Shown here: piece after piece, positions 47,204-57,551 of the stretch
How the letters are laid out: every line of letters starts with the position of its first letter
Position numbering within the stretch: position 1 is the first letter of the stretch
Source: Geosiphon pyriformis
Lineage: Eukaryota > Glomeromycota > Glomeromycetes > Archaeosporales > Geosiphonaceae
Assembly: GCA_016748015.1 (NCBI GenBank)
Contig: JAAOMT010000515.1
Location: 227,730-291,729 of the forward strand
Direction: 5' to 3'
DNA: 64,000 bases
Notes under the pieces: model-generated
What the model was told of the DNA's origin: nothing
Seen by the model: the letters and a program-made list of their open reading frames with translations, nothing else
Database searches by the model: none
Translations under genes and position numbers: made by a program

Positions 47204-48280
47204 TTAAGGGAAAGAATTTAAAATAGATATATTCGAACTAGGGGCAAGAGTAAAAATTTCCAGGCTTCTAATACCAGTATCAAGCCATGAAACTTCATTG
47301 ACCCCATCCGGCTTGGCATATCGTCCAAATGAAGTGAAGGTGATAGGTTGCCGCATAATGTATCTTTGCACCAAACCAGCCATAGTTTTTCCGTTGAAAA
47401 GAGTAAAATTCGAGGGCAAAAGTCCACGAAATATCGCTGTATTATTGCCCATAATAAGAGTCACGTTTTCACTTTGAGCAGGAGATAGGTATGTAGATTC
47501 GTAGTAAACATCAACTCCAAAAATACCGAGTTGAATTTCAAATATACTAGGATTATTGAATGTTGCAGAAAAAGTGATTTCTTTATTGTCAATCTTGAAG
47601 GTACTTGCGGTCGAATTTTTAAAGCCCCTGCCCCCTTTATACAAAAAGTAAGATAGAATATATTAATTTTTTTGATTATAAAACTTTTCTTTACGGGAAT
47701 TATGAAAAAAAAAAAAATTTCAAAAAAGGTTTTTACCATTCGAAATGACTTTCTTTCGATAATCCAATCCTTTTTTGGTTATTCCAAAAGCTCTTACATT
47801 TACCTTTCCATAAATGGTCCACTCAAAATTCTCGCTGTTAAGCATGATTTTCGTAAATTCGCCAAACTTTGTACTATCACTTATATTAAATGTTTGGTCT
47901 ATAATAAAATAACCAATACCATTTGAGCCTCTGAATTGAGGTATTTGAAAATTTCCAAGCACATTTGAATTCCATTCCATATTCAAAGGACCATCTGACC
48001 AAATAGTTGTACTCACTGATCCAATATTAGTGATTACACCTTTTGCCTTGAAGTAGAATGAAGTTTCTGTGTGTGAAGAAATTTTGATTGAAAAGAATTC
48101 TAGGTTTGATTTTTTGATTCGATCTCTCATCACAGCTGGGAATATGGCCAAGAAAAGAACAGAGAGGAAGATAACGGTAAAGATAAGAAATATTCCGACA
48201 CATTTTATCCAAAAACCCTTTGAACTTGGACAAGTTTTAATTACAGGAATTTTCTTTGTTAATTTGGTAAAACCGACCAT
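47204..48280 (-). CDS. DUF3712-like single-pass membrane protein, two exons
   Basis: Exons: 48280-47737 and 47634-47204 (324 aa), donor GTAAAA and acceptor TATAAAG. One transmembrane helix lies at about residues 27-47 (VGIFLIFTVIFLSVLFLAIF) after a short basic, cytosolic N-terminus. The large outer part looks like two beta-rich LEA14/DUF3712-type repeats. One is around FYFKAKGVITNIGS to WTIYGKVNVRAFGITKKGL. The other is around FKIDNKEITFSATFNNPSIFEIQLG to LDTGIRSLEIFTL. Several N-x-S/T sites occur in the second half (for example SENVTL, PSNFTL). In fungi such proteins are membrane- or vacuole-associated with no assigned activity. The topology is clear; the domain name is a pattern-based inference. 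Confidence 0.65.
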
Positions 48281-49092
48281 TATTATAGTTTCTAAATTAT
48301 CTGAAGAAATTTTTTAAATTTTTTTTTAACAATTATCGTTAAATGTGAAAAATATCAGCCCAATACATTGAAAATATCTTTAGATGGAAAGTTATTTAAC
48401 CACTTTCTGCAAATTATTTTAAATAAAAGAGAATAAATAGATTTTGTCAATTTTGAACGCTTTTTTAATAATTATAAATTCTCCTTTAAAATCATAGAGC
48501 GTATTTTAGGAAAATTATGAGTGTATCAACAAAATCATTTTAAAAGGAGCTTGTTATTAGTCACACCACATTTAGCAGAACACTGTTCAAATTTCCTCAT
48601 ATGGGTAATAGGTTACGTTTTTGAAATTTGAAGTAGAATTTATATTAACTCTAATTTGATAATTTATTTCCTTGACTCCAATTAAAAGGATAAAAATTTA
48701 AAATGTAATATTAATGCATAATTCCGAGAATATATAAAAATAATGGACAATAAAATTTTTTTATAAATAGTCAATTTAATTACCATTTTCCTACCAATTA
48801 AAATTTAAGATGAATAATTTTTTTAAACGACGATACTGCCCTATCAAAAAAATTTTCAGCCTGGAAAAACTTAATCTCGCCCAAGTAAAAGAAGTACAAG
48901 AGATCATTAACTTTTGGGTTAACTTTAAATTTGAATTTTTTAAAATGGTAATAAGACAATGATAAATACAGAGTTATGGGGATAACAAACGATCACAGCC
49001 GTATTAACACTATTTATTTAACAATATTTTTTTAAGGTGAATTAAACACAATATAATTTTTAACTTACTTATTAATCTCCTTTAATTTATTA
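48281..49092. other. Divergent intergenic region
   Basis: This spacer separates a minus-strand and a plus-strand gene and so should carry both promoters. AT-rich, with no nameable site. Confidence 0.4.
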
Positions 49093-50310
49093 ATGGAAAA
49101 GAAAATGAGTTTAACAGAATCTTTAGAGGGAGTTACAAGCATTGGTAGTATTGCAGGATTTTTGAAATCATTATTGAAATTATTGGGAAGGGGCGTCATT
49201 ATTGAAATCAAAAACTCGCATGACTATATTAATTTACGAAATGGTCAAAAATATTCAAAGGATAAATGCAAAAGAATACCAACTCATAATATTTTATCAA
49301 AAGAATATGGTTATGCGTGTGTAGATTATGAAATTTTTTATTTTTATTTTTATATACTTATGATATCTTAATAATAAAAAATTAATTTTTTCAGTTCCTT
49401 TAAATCCAGAATCAAAGGTGAAACGACTGGCGTTGTTTTATATGAACTCGTTACATCACACTCGTACTGGAGCAAAAGGTTATTTCTTTTAATTGGCTGG
49501 AAGGTTTGTACTTTTTTTAATTGTGAACTGTTGATTATATTTTTATGAAAACTCCATTTTTTTAAGCTATATTCTATAATAAAAAATTTTTAGGTCGAAT
49601 TTGTTGGAAAAAATTTATATTTTGTTGAAGTTATTCAAAAAAATTCCCCTATATTTCAAGCCGCTGATGAGAAAAGCCTTCATTTATATTTGGAACTTTC
49701 ATTAAAAAAATATGAGTGGTTAAGTGGGAATATTTCGACAACTTTTTATTTCGCCCCAGAGACAAGAATTATTCAAATTTCAAATAAGGACAAAAAGCAG
49801 GGTTGGTTTAATATTAGTGCCGGAATTTCTGATGGGTGATTTAAAGCAAATTTTAATTTTAAAAAACCATATTCAGTATCAAATACCAAAAACTTAAAAT
49901 TTGATAATTTCTTTAGGAGAGTTCCTACACTCGAAGTTCAAATAACTCTATTCGAAAAACCACCTGGCGTGCAGCTCAATCAGATTCGCGATGACGAACC
50001 AATTACAAAATTGTTCATAGATTCGATGAAAGATTTTGTGAGTATCAGAACAACAACGTCAACTAGATCAAAATTGCAAACTAAAGCAGAAACTGAGAGA
50101 AGAGTAAGAGGGATATCAAATGAAATATCAAGTGAAGAGCAACCAAGAGTAAACAAAAAAGTCCTTCGGGAGAGAAATATCAATAAAAAATCGAAACTCA
50201 AGTCATTCAAAATTTTTAACCCATTAAAGATAAATGATTCATTTCTAGGTAGCTTTAAAGCAAATTTTTTTAGAAAGACATTTCGAATATTTTCAGATAT
50301 TACTATGTAA
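49093..50310 (+). CDS. Possible actinoporin-like fold protein with basic C-terminal tail, four exons
   Basis: Exons: 49093-49316, 49395-49503, 49594-49835, 49917-50310 (322 aa). An amphipathic helix near residues 16-32 is followed by a beta-rich region of about 170 residues and then a charged Lys/Arg/Ser tail from about residue 215. The order (amphipathic N-terminal helix, VIIEIKN strand, a TTGVVLYEL strand, RLFLLIGWK, a final EVQITLF strand) recalls the actinoporin-like/fungal lectin fold, whose members bind membranes or glycans. This is a pattern-level impression, not a confirmed homology. There is no signal peptide, and the basic tail is unusual for that fold, so a cytosolic or structural role is just as possible. 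The first donor (GTGTGT, 49317) was chosen because it alone keeps the longest open second exon; it is the weakest junction. ATG at 49105 is an alternative start. Confidence 0.45.
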
Positions 50311-50872
50311 ATACATGTTTTTGAATACATTCCTTTTTAAAATTTATCAATAAACTCTTCTAATTCAACAAATCAATATATTTTTGAATATCCTGTCTCA
50401 TGAATAATATTTGTAACGTGTTAACAGATCAAATTTGTAATAATCTGCTCGTATCACTACTATTGGTAAATGAGTTTTTGATGCAGGAGTTGCTAGCGTC
50501 GTTTTTGATTTATATTGTGTGCAGTTTTCAAACTGGATAAAAAGCGCTATGACACAATTGTTGCCTTAAAAAAATTTAATATTTTTTTGATTTTGATTTT
50601 CTAAAGAATTTATAAATTTGTAATTTTATAAACAAAGGTTTTTCCGTTTTAGCATGTTTCTTTTATCTTTGGAAGTTCTATTGAGAATTGTCATATAAAA
50701 AGGTTAATAATAAAATTTTTATTTAAATTTGGTAGTTTCTTTTTTTAAAAAAAAAAAATTGTTTCGATAAGAAATACACCAGCTGGTGAACCTGGACTTA
50801 AAAGCAATTCAATTGCAAGTAAACCCATTGAAATCGGAAGCCCAAAATTTTTTGGGATAATTAATTCTGAAT

Positions 50873-50903
<31 letters not shown>

Positions 50904-50915
50904 TTCGAATTTCAA
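50311..50915. other. Spacer with an open stretch and a 28-T tract
   Basis: From about 50758 to 50877 an open stretch encodes IVSIRNTPAGEPGLKSNSIA and more. It then runs into 28 consecutive T residues (50878-50905). Just beyond, the frame differs by one base from that of the next gene. The stretch may be an upstream exon of that gene whose connection is hidden by the homopolymer or by an intron. Its 5' limit was not found. Confidence 0.4.
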
Positions 50916-51662
50916 ATGGTAAAAAAAAAATCAACAGGTATGATTTATTTTTCTATTCAGATTGAAAATATTGAAAATTTAACCGAATCGAACTTTTGTT
51001 TAACAGAAATATCTAATCAAAAGTCTAAGACCAGACTTTTGACGGAAAGTAAAAAAATCTCAATAATATCAGGGAAGCCGAAGAAAAAAAATAATGCTCG
51101 CAGTAAATATATTTTTTTTTAAAAAAAAAAAAAAATTTAATGTTTTATTTTAAAACTCTCAAAAAATTTATAATTTCTTAAAAAAACAGTATCAAAAACC
51201 AAAACCAAAACCAAAACCAAGACAAAGACCAAAACTAAAACCAAAACCAAAACTTCAGCTAGTCGATTATTAAGACCTGCACAAAAATTTCCAGAGCCTT
51301 GGAAGCCTTCCCTAAAATCAAAATCAAAAAACGTTGATAATTCATCAAAAACGACTTCTACCAAAGAATCTTCACATTTAAATCAATTTTCAAAAAAAGC
51401 AAAGAAATTAGAATCTGATAATAATGTAAAAAAAATAGCTGTCTCTTCTAATTCAAATGGATCTTCTCTGAGGAAGTATAAAGAAGCAAATATTGAAACA
51501 AAAGATGAATTTTTTGAAAGTTTTGACAGTTTTGATATATTATCTTTAGTGCCACCAAATGTAGTTGCAATCGTAAAAAAAAACCAATTGGGGTTTCGAG
51601 ATGGGACTATTGATCCAAAGACTGGAATAATCAGAAGGAGCCATATTTTTCCGCTGGCATAG
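50916..51662 (+). CDS. Lys/Thr/Ser-rich protein, two or more exons, N-terminus uncertain
   Basis: No family recognised. Exon A, 50916-51102, encodes MVKKKSTGMIYFSIQIENIE and a Ser/Lys-rich stretch. It is joined by a phase 1 intron (51103-51189) to exon B, 51190-51662. Exon B opens with about nine Lys-Thr pairs encoded by an AAAACC repeat and goes on through SLVPPNVVAIVKK to DGTIDPKTGIIRRSHIF, 219 aa in all. The strongly basic composition and short acidic patches suggest a disordered, perhaps nucleic-acid-associated protein. The segment TGMIYFSIQIENI resembles the last strand plus tail of the preceding gene, so the two may be diverged tandem copies (inference). The true start may lie upstream of the 28-T tract. 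Confidence 0.5.
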
Positions 51663-53517
51663 TTTTTTCAAAGTTTTTTTTTTTTACCGCATACAAGGGA
51701 CAATGAGAAGCCGTACAAATATTCAGGAGAAAACTAAATGAATAGAATTATTTAATCAGAGTAAATTGTAAATGATCATTTTGTAAAGATGAAAAACAAA
51801 TTTTAATTGGCTATAAAATGTCTATAATAAACAATGTAATAGGAAATAATCTATGATTTTAAAGAGTTAAGTTTTAATGAAAACAATTTTATCTCTTTAT
51901 TCTAAATTAATGTCACAAATCTAAACTATCCCATATAATCTGGCTTAAATCTAAATAAATAGGAAAATGTTTGGTGTTTCTTTTTTTTTTATTTTATTTT
52001 ATTTTAATCTCTTCAAAGAATATTATTTATATTAAAAGGCATGAATTTTGTGGTCTTGATGCAAAAAAGTCTCAAAAGAAGAAAATAATTAACAAAAAGA
52101 TCAGATAGAAACAAGTTATTTGTTTTATATATGAACTGCTTTTCGTTTCGTTTATTAAAAGGTGTTATTTTCTTGTTTGTTAATACAAACTATTATTAGC
52201 TTTAAGAGTTAGGGGGGTTTTAAATTTTACTAAAATATTTTTTGATAATATCAAAGAAAGCCTTAAAGTTTAATATATATATATATTTTTTTAAAAATCT
52301 CTAATGGTATGAGAAACAGTGAAAGTGAAAGTGAAAGTGAAATCCATGTTATTTTTTTTATTTATACAATAATTATCCGTTTTATTGTTTTTTGCTATAA
52401 TATTATAAATTCGAAATTTAAAAAGATTCTTAAAATTATATTTAAATTTAAACAAAAATGGCATTCAACTGTTTTCAAATTCATCACAAAACACTATGAC
52501 ATCATTTTACCATATATTCTGGAAAAAGGTATTGCAATACGTCGATATATCTTTCGTTTAAAATATTTTGTAAAGTTAATTTGATTCAAAAAAATCACAT
52601 TAAAAAAAAAACAATGTAACAATACAAACCCAAAATCAACGAGTTCAATTATTTTAAATCTGGTTCAAAATAAATTAATTCCAATCTGAACAACGACCAC
52701 AAATTAAAAGGATTAAAAAATATTTTTCATTAATTTTTGATCCTACTAATGAATGATTGATCAGGCCATAAAAAATATTCCTTAATTTTTTATTTATTTT
52801 TATTTTCAAATTTTCAAATTTTCTCAATTACTCAATGTAACAAAAAGTGACTCGAAAACTTTAAACAGAATTAAATAATTTGATATTTTAAAGCTAAAAA
52901 ATTTAATAAAATATTTTGGAATAGGAGATTTTTCATTTAAAAAAAAAATGGAAAAAACGAAAATTTTAAAATTGAAAAGAATATTAAAAATGATCTATTA
53001 AAAGATTTATTCAATGAAAAAAAAAATATATTTTAAATAAACAGTTTATCAAAATATAAACATTATAATTTAATTTGAAATTAAAAAGACCTTAATCAAT
53101 TAGATTAACTCTGAAAAATAAATAAATTAATAAATTAAACTATAAAATACTTGAAGTAAATCATCATATTTGTTACTTACATATATATATATATGTATAT
53201 ATGTCACATTTCTTTTCAAACTTAAAAATGCATATGTTTATCTTAAAACTAAATCTATTAGAAATTTTTTCATTTTAAATAGTAGATTATAAACTATTAA
53301 TGTTTATCACTGAAAAGAAAAAATAAATTAATTTCTACAAACAAAAAATTAATTACTTTTGTATATTTAGATAATTATTAATATTTTTTAAAATTTTTAT
53401 TTTTACAAAACAAATATTAATATATATATTTATAAATTTATCAATTTAACTCGTTTTGTTTTTTTGATATATTTAAAAAAATAAAAAATTATCATAAAAT
53501 AAGATTTTTATTAAAAT

Positions 53518-53568
53518 AAAATAAAGCTATACATAAAATAAAGCTATACATAAAATAAAGCTATACGT
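53518..53568. repeat. Three-copy 17-bp tandem repeat
   Basis: Unit aaaataaagctatacat at 53518-53534, 53535-53551 and 53552-53568. The third copy differs by one base (acgt for acat). Confidence 0.92.
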
Positions 53569-53838
53569 AAAAGATAAAATCTTTAATTAATTAAAAAGAT
53601 AATTTAACTGGAAAATAATAATAATTAATTGAAATTATAATTAGCTAAAAATAATTAATCCCCTTTTTCTAAAAACTTTTTTTAATTAGTGCTAATTTCA
53701 CTAGTAAACGATGAATGATTTTTACTTTTCTAATTTTAGTAGAAAATTTATTACATTGCATGTGATAAAAAATCTTTCTTTCCTTTTTTCGCCTAACAAT
53801 AAGAACTCATTCTTATGCAATCAATATATCCAAGAATG

Positions 53839-54034
53839 AAAAATTTTGTTGCAGACATCATTATTAATAAACTATGCTTCTACCTTAATGAATAGCATAC
53901 ACTTATTAGTTCCATTGCTTGCTTTACTTGTCAGCCAAAAATTTTGTTGCAGACATCATTATTAATAAACTATGCTTCTACCTTAATGAATAGGATACTC
54001 TTATTAGTTGCATTGCTTGCTTTACTTGTCAGCC
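53839..54034. repeat. Two-copy 98-bp tandem duplication
   Basis: The segment starting aaaaattttgttgcagac at 53839 recurs at 53937 and runs through gcttgctttacttgtcagcc in both copies. Only three substitutions are visible (for example aatagcatacac versus aataggatactc), so the duplication is recent or conserved. Confidence 0.92.
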
Positions 54035-54588
54035 AAAAATTTTTGTTAAAATAATTTCATGAGCTAATTTGACTCATTTGAATAAGTAGTGAGAGAGTAA
54101 GGAAAAAGCAAGAATTCAATTAAGATTGCTAAAAATGAATATGAATCTGTTTTTATTTTTATTCTGGAGAATTATAAAAGACAACTTAATTACTTTTTGG
54201 GCCGTTATGAGTATTTTAGTGGTAAACTCATATATTTATTTTGTTATTCATTACATATAGTCTTATAAATACCTGCCCTCAAGTGGACTGGTAGAATCGA
54301 ATAGTTTCTTAATGAATATTTAGGGAAACAGAATCTTTTCATAATTTTTGAATAGGTTGGTTTTGAATTTAAAATCATTAACAGAGAAATAACAATTTAA
54401 TAGATTTACACATCAGTTTCCTAATCCGAATTATATATTTATATTTGATTGAGAAGAAATTTTAAACTTTTCTTATTGAGAGGTTATTTATGAATTTGAA
54501 GCTTAATTCTATTTAATGAATTGAATTTGAAGAATACTTAAAAAGTCATAATGATTATCAAAAAAAAGATCCCCATAAATCTATTAAA

Positions 54589-55155
54589 TTATCCAAAAAT
54601 GGAAGGCGTTTGAGGTCTCCTAAATTCTTTTGAAGAAATTTGGAGTTCAAATTCAAATTCAAACTCAGGCTCAGGCTCAGGCTCAGGCTCAGCTTCAACC
54701 TCTAGTGATGAGCCTATATTATTTGTTTCAGATAGAGATGTTTGTGATTCACTTGACTGAGATTGAACACCCATCATCAATAAAGTACCACCGATTTCTG
54801 GACGGTTGTATTCAATAAATTTATTCTCTGAAGGTGGTACATAATTTATATATTTTAGATCTTGAGATCTACGAGCCTTATTAATCGAAATTTGTATTTG
54901 TCGAGCAATTTCAGCATACTTTGATTTGATATAATCTGGCTGCCTTTGCCAATTATATGAGGCTAACTGTGATATCTTAGTTTGTTGGAGATTGGGATAA
55001 TTTTCTTTGACGTGGTTCATAAAACATTTTCTAAAAATCAAGAATTTGTTTGCTCCTCGATTTTTAACTTTTCCATTTGAATTGTACAAAGTAAAGTCTT
55101 CTGCTTTAATTTTTGGAGGAAATGGTAATTGGATATCAATTTTTGAGGGATTCAT
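54589..55155 (-). CDS. HMG-box protein of the MATA_HMG type
   Basis: Intronless gene for a 188-aa DNA-bending protein. The HMG box spans about residues 32-98: GANKFLIFRKCFMNHVKENY, then QQTKISQLASYNWQRQPDYI and KSKYAEIARQIQISINKARR. It has the MATA_HMG pattern (N.F..FR, a conserved Trp in helix 2, Y..A). The C-terminus carries an acidic EPEPEPE tract encoded by a GGCTCA hexanucleotide run (54664-54692), then EFEFEFE. The frame is open 65 codons further up through a poly-Lys stretch that is just a T-tract read in reverse. The start chosen is Met at 55155 (MNPSKIDIQL), where the folded part begins. MATA_HMG genes are strongly expanded in arbuscular mycorrhizal fungi; this box is divergent and its target is unknown. 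Confidence 0.85.
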   Translation of the reverse strand: MNPSKIDIQLPFPPKIKAEDFTLYNSNGKVKNRGANKFLIFRKCFMNHVKENYPNLQQTKISQLASYNWQRQPDYIKSKYAEIARQIQISINKARRSQDLKYINYVPPSENKFIEYNRPEIGGTLLMMGVQSQSSESQTSLSETNNIGSSLEVEAEPEPEPEPEFEFEFELQISSKEFRRPQTPSIFG

Positions 55156-57200
55156 AGCTTTAAGTGTTTCTTGTTTTTTTTTTTTTTTTTTTTTTTTTAC
55201 TAAAAAAGCTAAAGTTCTATTTGAAACCTCAAGATTTTTTGAACTTTCAATTGCTGGTCTTTTTATAAATTTCGCGATTTTCAACCAGCGGTATAAAATA
55301 TTAAGATTAACAAAATCAATTTTAGAAATTTCAAAAACTATAATTAGCAAAGGAGAAAAATTTTTATTATTATTATCTATGTATTTAATTCTAATTTTTT
55401 TTGTTAATAATTGAATATAATAATTCCAAGTACGTCATTTCAAAAAAATTTGTAAGAACGGAAAACCGGGTTATCCGTAGGGGAAAGATTTATCCATATT
55501 TTTTCAGAATTTAAACTTTGAATTTCTGTATAAAATTTATAAACAAAAAAAAATTTCATTCTATCTTTTCTTAAAAATAGAAATTTTCTTTTTCTTAAAA
55601 TTACCAAACTGTTTAAAAGTAAATTCGAATAAAGCTTGATAATTTCAAATACCTGCATTATATAATTTTGACAAAAAATTTTGGATAAAATTAATGTCTT
55701 TATATCCTGATAAAGTTATAAATATTAATCTCCAATTAAAATTATCTTTTACAAATAACTAAGAATAACATAGTTCAAGCAAAAATATTCTCGCACAAAA
55801 TTTCGATTAAATAAATACGCCCAGATAACAACAAAACAAAAATTTCCTTTTCAAGAATTAAATTTCAATATTTTTAATAAAGAAAACTTTATTTTACAGA
55901 AAAATCTTGTAGTTCTTTGATCACAAGCATACAATGAAAATTTTTTTCGGAATCTTTTTACATGCATGGTCAATATTAGGAAAGAGATTCGGAAAAAATT
56001 GGATCCCCATTGTATTATATGGTCATAATTAAAAAATTTTCATTCCTCCTAGACTTTTATTTTTGATAATGTTAATAATCATAATTTATATGGAAAGAAT
56101 TTATTAAATTGATTATTTATTTTTTTAATAGCTTTAAATAAAAAGTTTGAGACCAATATTTGAATTTTTCAATAATAGTTATCAATAGAATTGCGATTTT
56201 TTGAAATAATAATTATCAAAAATTCTTAAATAAAAACTTAATTTTCTATATTAAAAAATACTATTTCTTTTCCGAGATTCATAATATTTTTACACGTTAT
56301 TTTCATTAAAAATAATTTTTAACATATAAAAATAACGTTATCAATCAATAATATAATTTAAAAAATCTTACTCCATATTTATCCTCAAATAAAGATTTTA
56401 CACTAAAGTTTTATGTTAATATAAAAATATGGATAATGAGATGAAATTCCATAAAAAGCTTGTTATACTTAAGCAACCAAAACTAATACCAACGACCATA
56501 GACTTTAAATCTTGCTCTTTCTCATCTTTCAAGAATGACTGCATAGAAAAATTATTTAATATTTGAATTTCATTCGCTTAACTCTATATCGATTGTGCAT
56601 GCGTAAAAATCTTAATAATTATTCTTTAATCTCAAAGTTTTTTATTTCAAACTTTGTAAAAATTTTCTAAAAATGATAAACAGAAAAAATATTGATCAAC
56701 TATTTTGCTTTCCAAATAAAGAAATTGAAAATATTCGGGCCGTATCTTTATAGTTACTCAAAATCCGTATATCTTTCAAATCTCCATATCTTTTGTCTGG
56801 GCTATAAAATTGATCTGATCTGATATCTTGGCACAAATTTTTTTTATCAAAAGGGTTTACCACACAATTGACTTTTATTCTTTTAAAAATATCAAAATTA
56901 AAATGGTTTTTTGAAACAATTTTTTCCATTGTTACTCCAAAATCAAGATCTTTTGTTGGTAGCTAAATATAACAAAAAGCTCTCGGACTAGATATGGTTT
57001 TGATCCCAAAATATATTAAATTGTTTTACATTTCTAAGTTGGTAATATTGTTCATCCCCATACTTTATTGCTACTGTTCGATAGATTTTAAGAGTCAAGA
57101 TAAATTGTTCTTCTCCTCCTTATATACTGAAATTTATTGTTCAAGTCTATCAGATCGAACGCAGAGTAGTTGCTCCACGCGAACAAAGCAATTATCAGCA
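55156..57200. other. AT-rich intergenic region
   Basis: No supported gene. A 20-plus T tract lies at about 55175-55198, upstream of the HMG gene. A minus-strand open stretch at 56696-56929 has a plausible ATG but no recognised domain and was not called. 55900-56450 is extremely A+T-rich. Confidence 0.4.
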
Positions 57201-57551
57201 CTACGATTTGAAAACCTTATCCCACGGAATATGAGATAAATTTTGAACAAACCCAATGACCAAACACTCATCATTGTCGATTTTCCATGGGTCCTTGTTT
57301 AAAACTTCATTTGTGACCGTATTATTAAACATTAGTTTACCTGACAAGATTGGCAGTTGATTCAATATCTTTTAGTATTTTTTCTGATTGACTACAATGA
57401 ACTTTTGATGGCCTTCTCCGACTTGTATTGCTTTAAGTTTGTTTATAAATATTAGATGGAGTGGTTTGCGATCAAGACAACTTGCCTGCAAACGATCCAG
57501 GATTGCTAATGGTACGTTTTCCAGGTCGATCACGTTTTCTTGAAGCTCCAT
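57201..57551 (-). other. Unassigned coding-like pair of open stretches
   Basis: On the minus strand, 57551-57372 encodes a 59-residue frame with protein-like composition (MELQENVIDLENVPLAILDR onwards). A second open stretch, to the stop at 57201, contains NEVLNKDPWKIDNDECLVIG and HIPWDKVFKS. TACTAA and CTTGTCAG between them look like a branch point and acceptor, so they may be two exons. The second has a faint SANT/Myb flavour (W..D..... IPWDKV). No donor in the right phase was fixed. It may be a real small gene or a remnant. Confidence 0.3.

Larger units (their letters stand above)
51663..54588. other. Long AT-rich intergenic region with short tandem repeats
   Basis: About 2.9 kb with no supported gene. 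52600-53690 is extremely A+T-rich. A GAAAGT run lies near 52318-52340. A 17-bp unit occurs three times at 53518-53568, and a 98-bp unit twice at 53839-54034. Confidence 0.45.

Noticed and set aside
52309-52584. Plus-strand open frame beginning with Ser-Glu repeats
   Set aside because: Start is a GAAAGT microsatellite and the rest is AT-rich with biased Ile/Phe/Lys composition.
55156-55350. 65-residue N-terminal extension of the HMG protein
   Set aside because: It depends on reading a long T tract as poly-Lys and has no conserved content.
56696-56929. Minus-strand 77-codon open frame
   Set aside because: No family resemblance that could be defended and no neighbouring exons.
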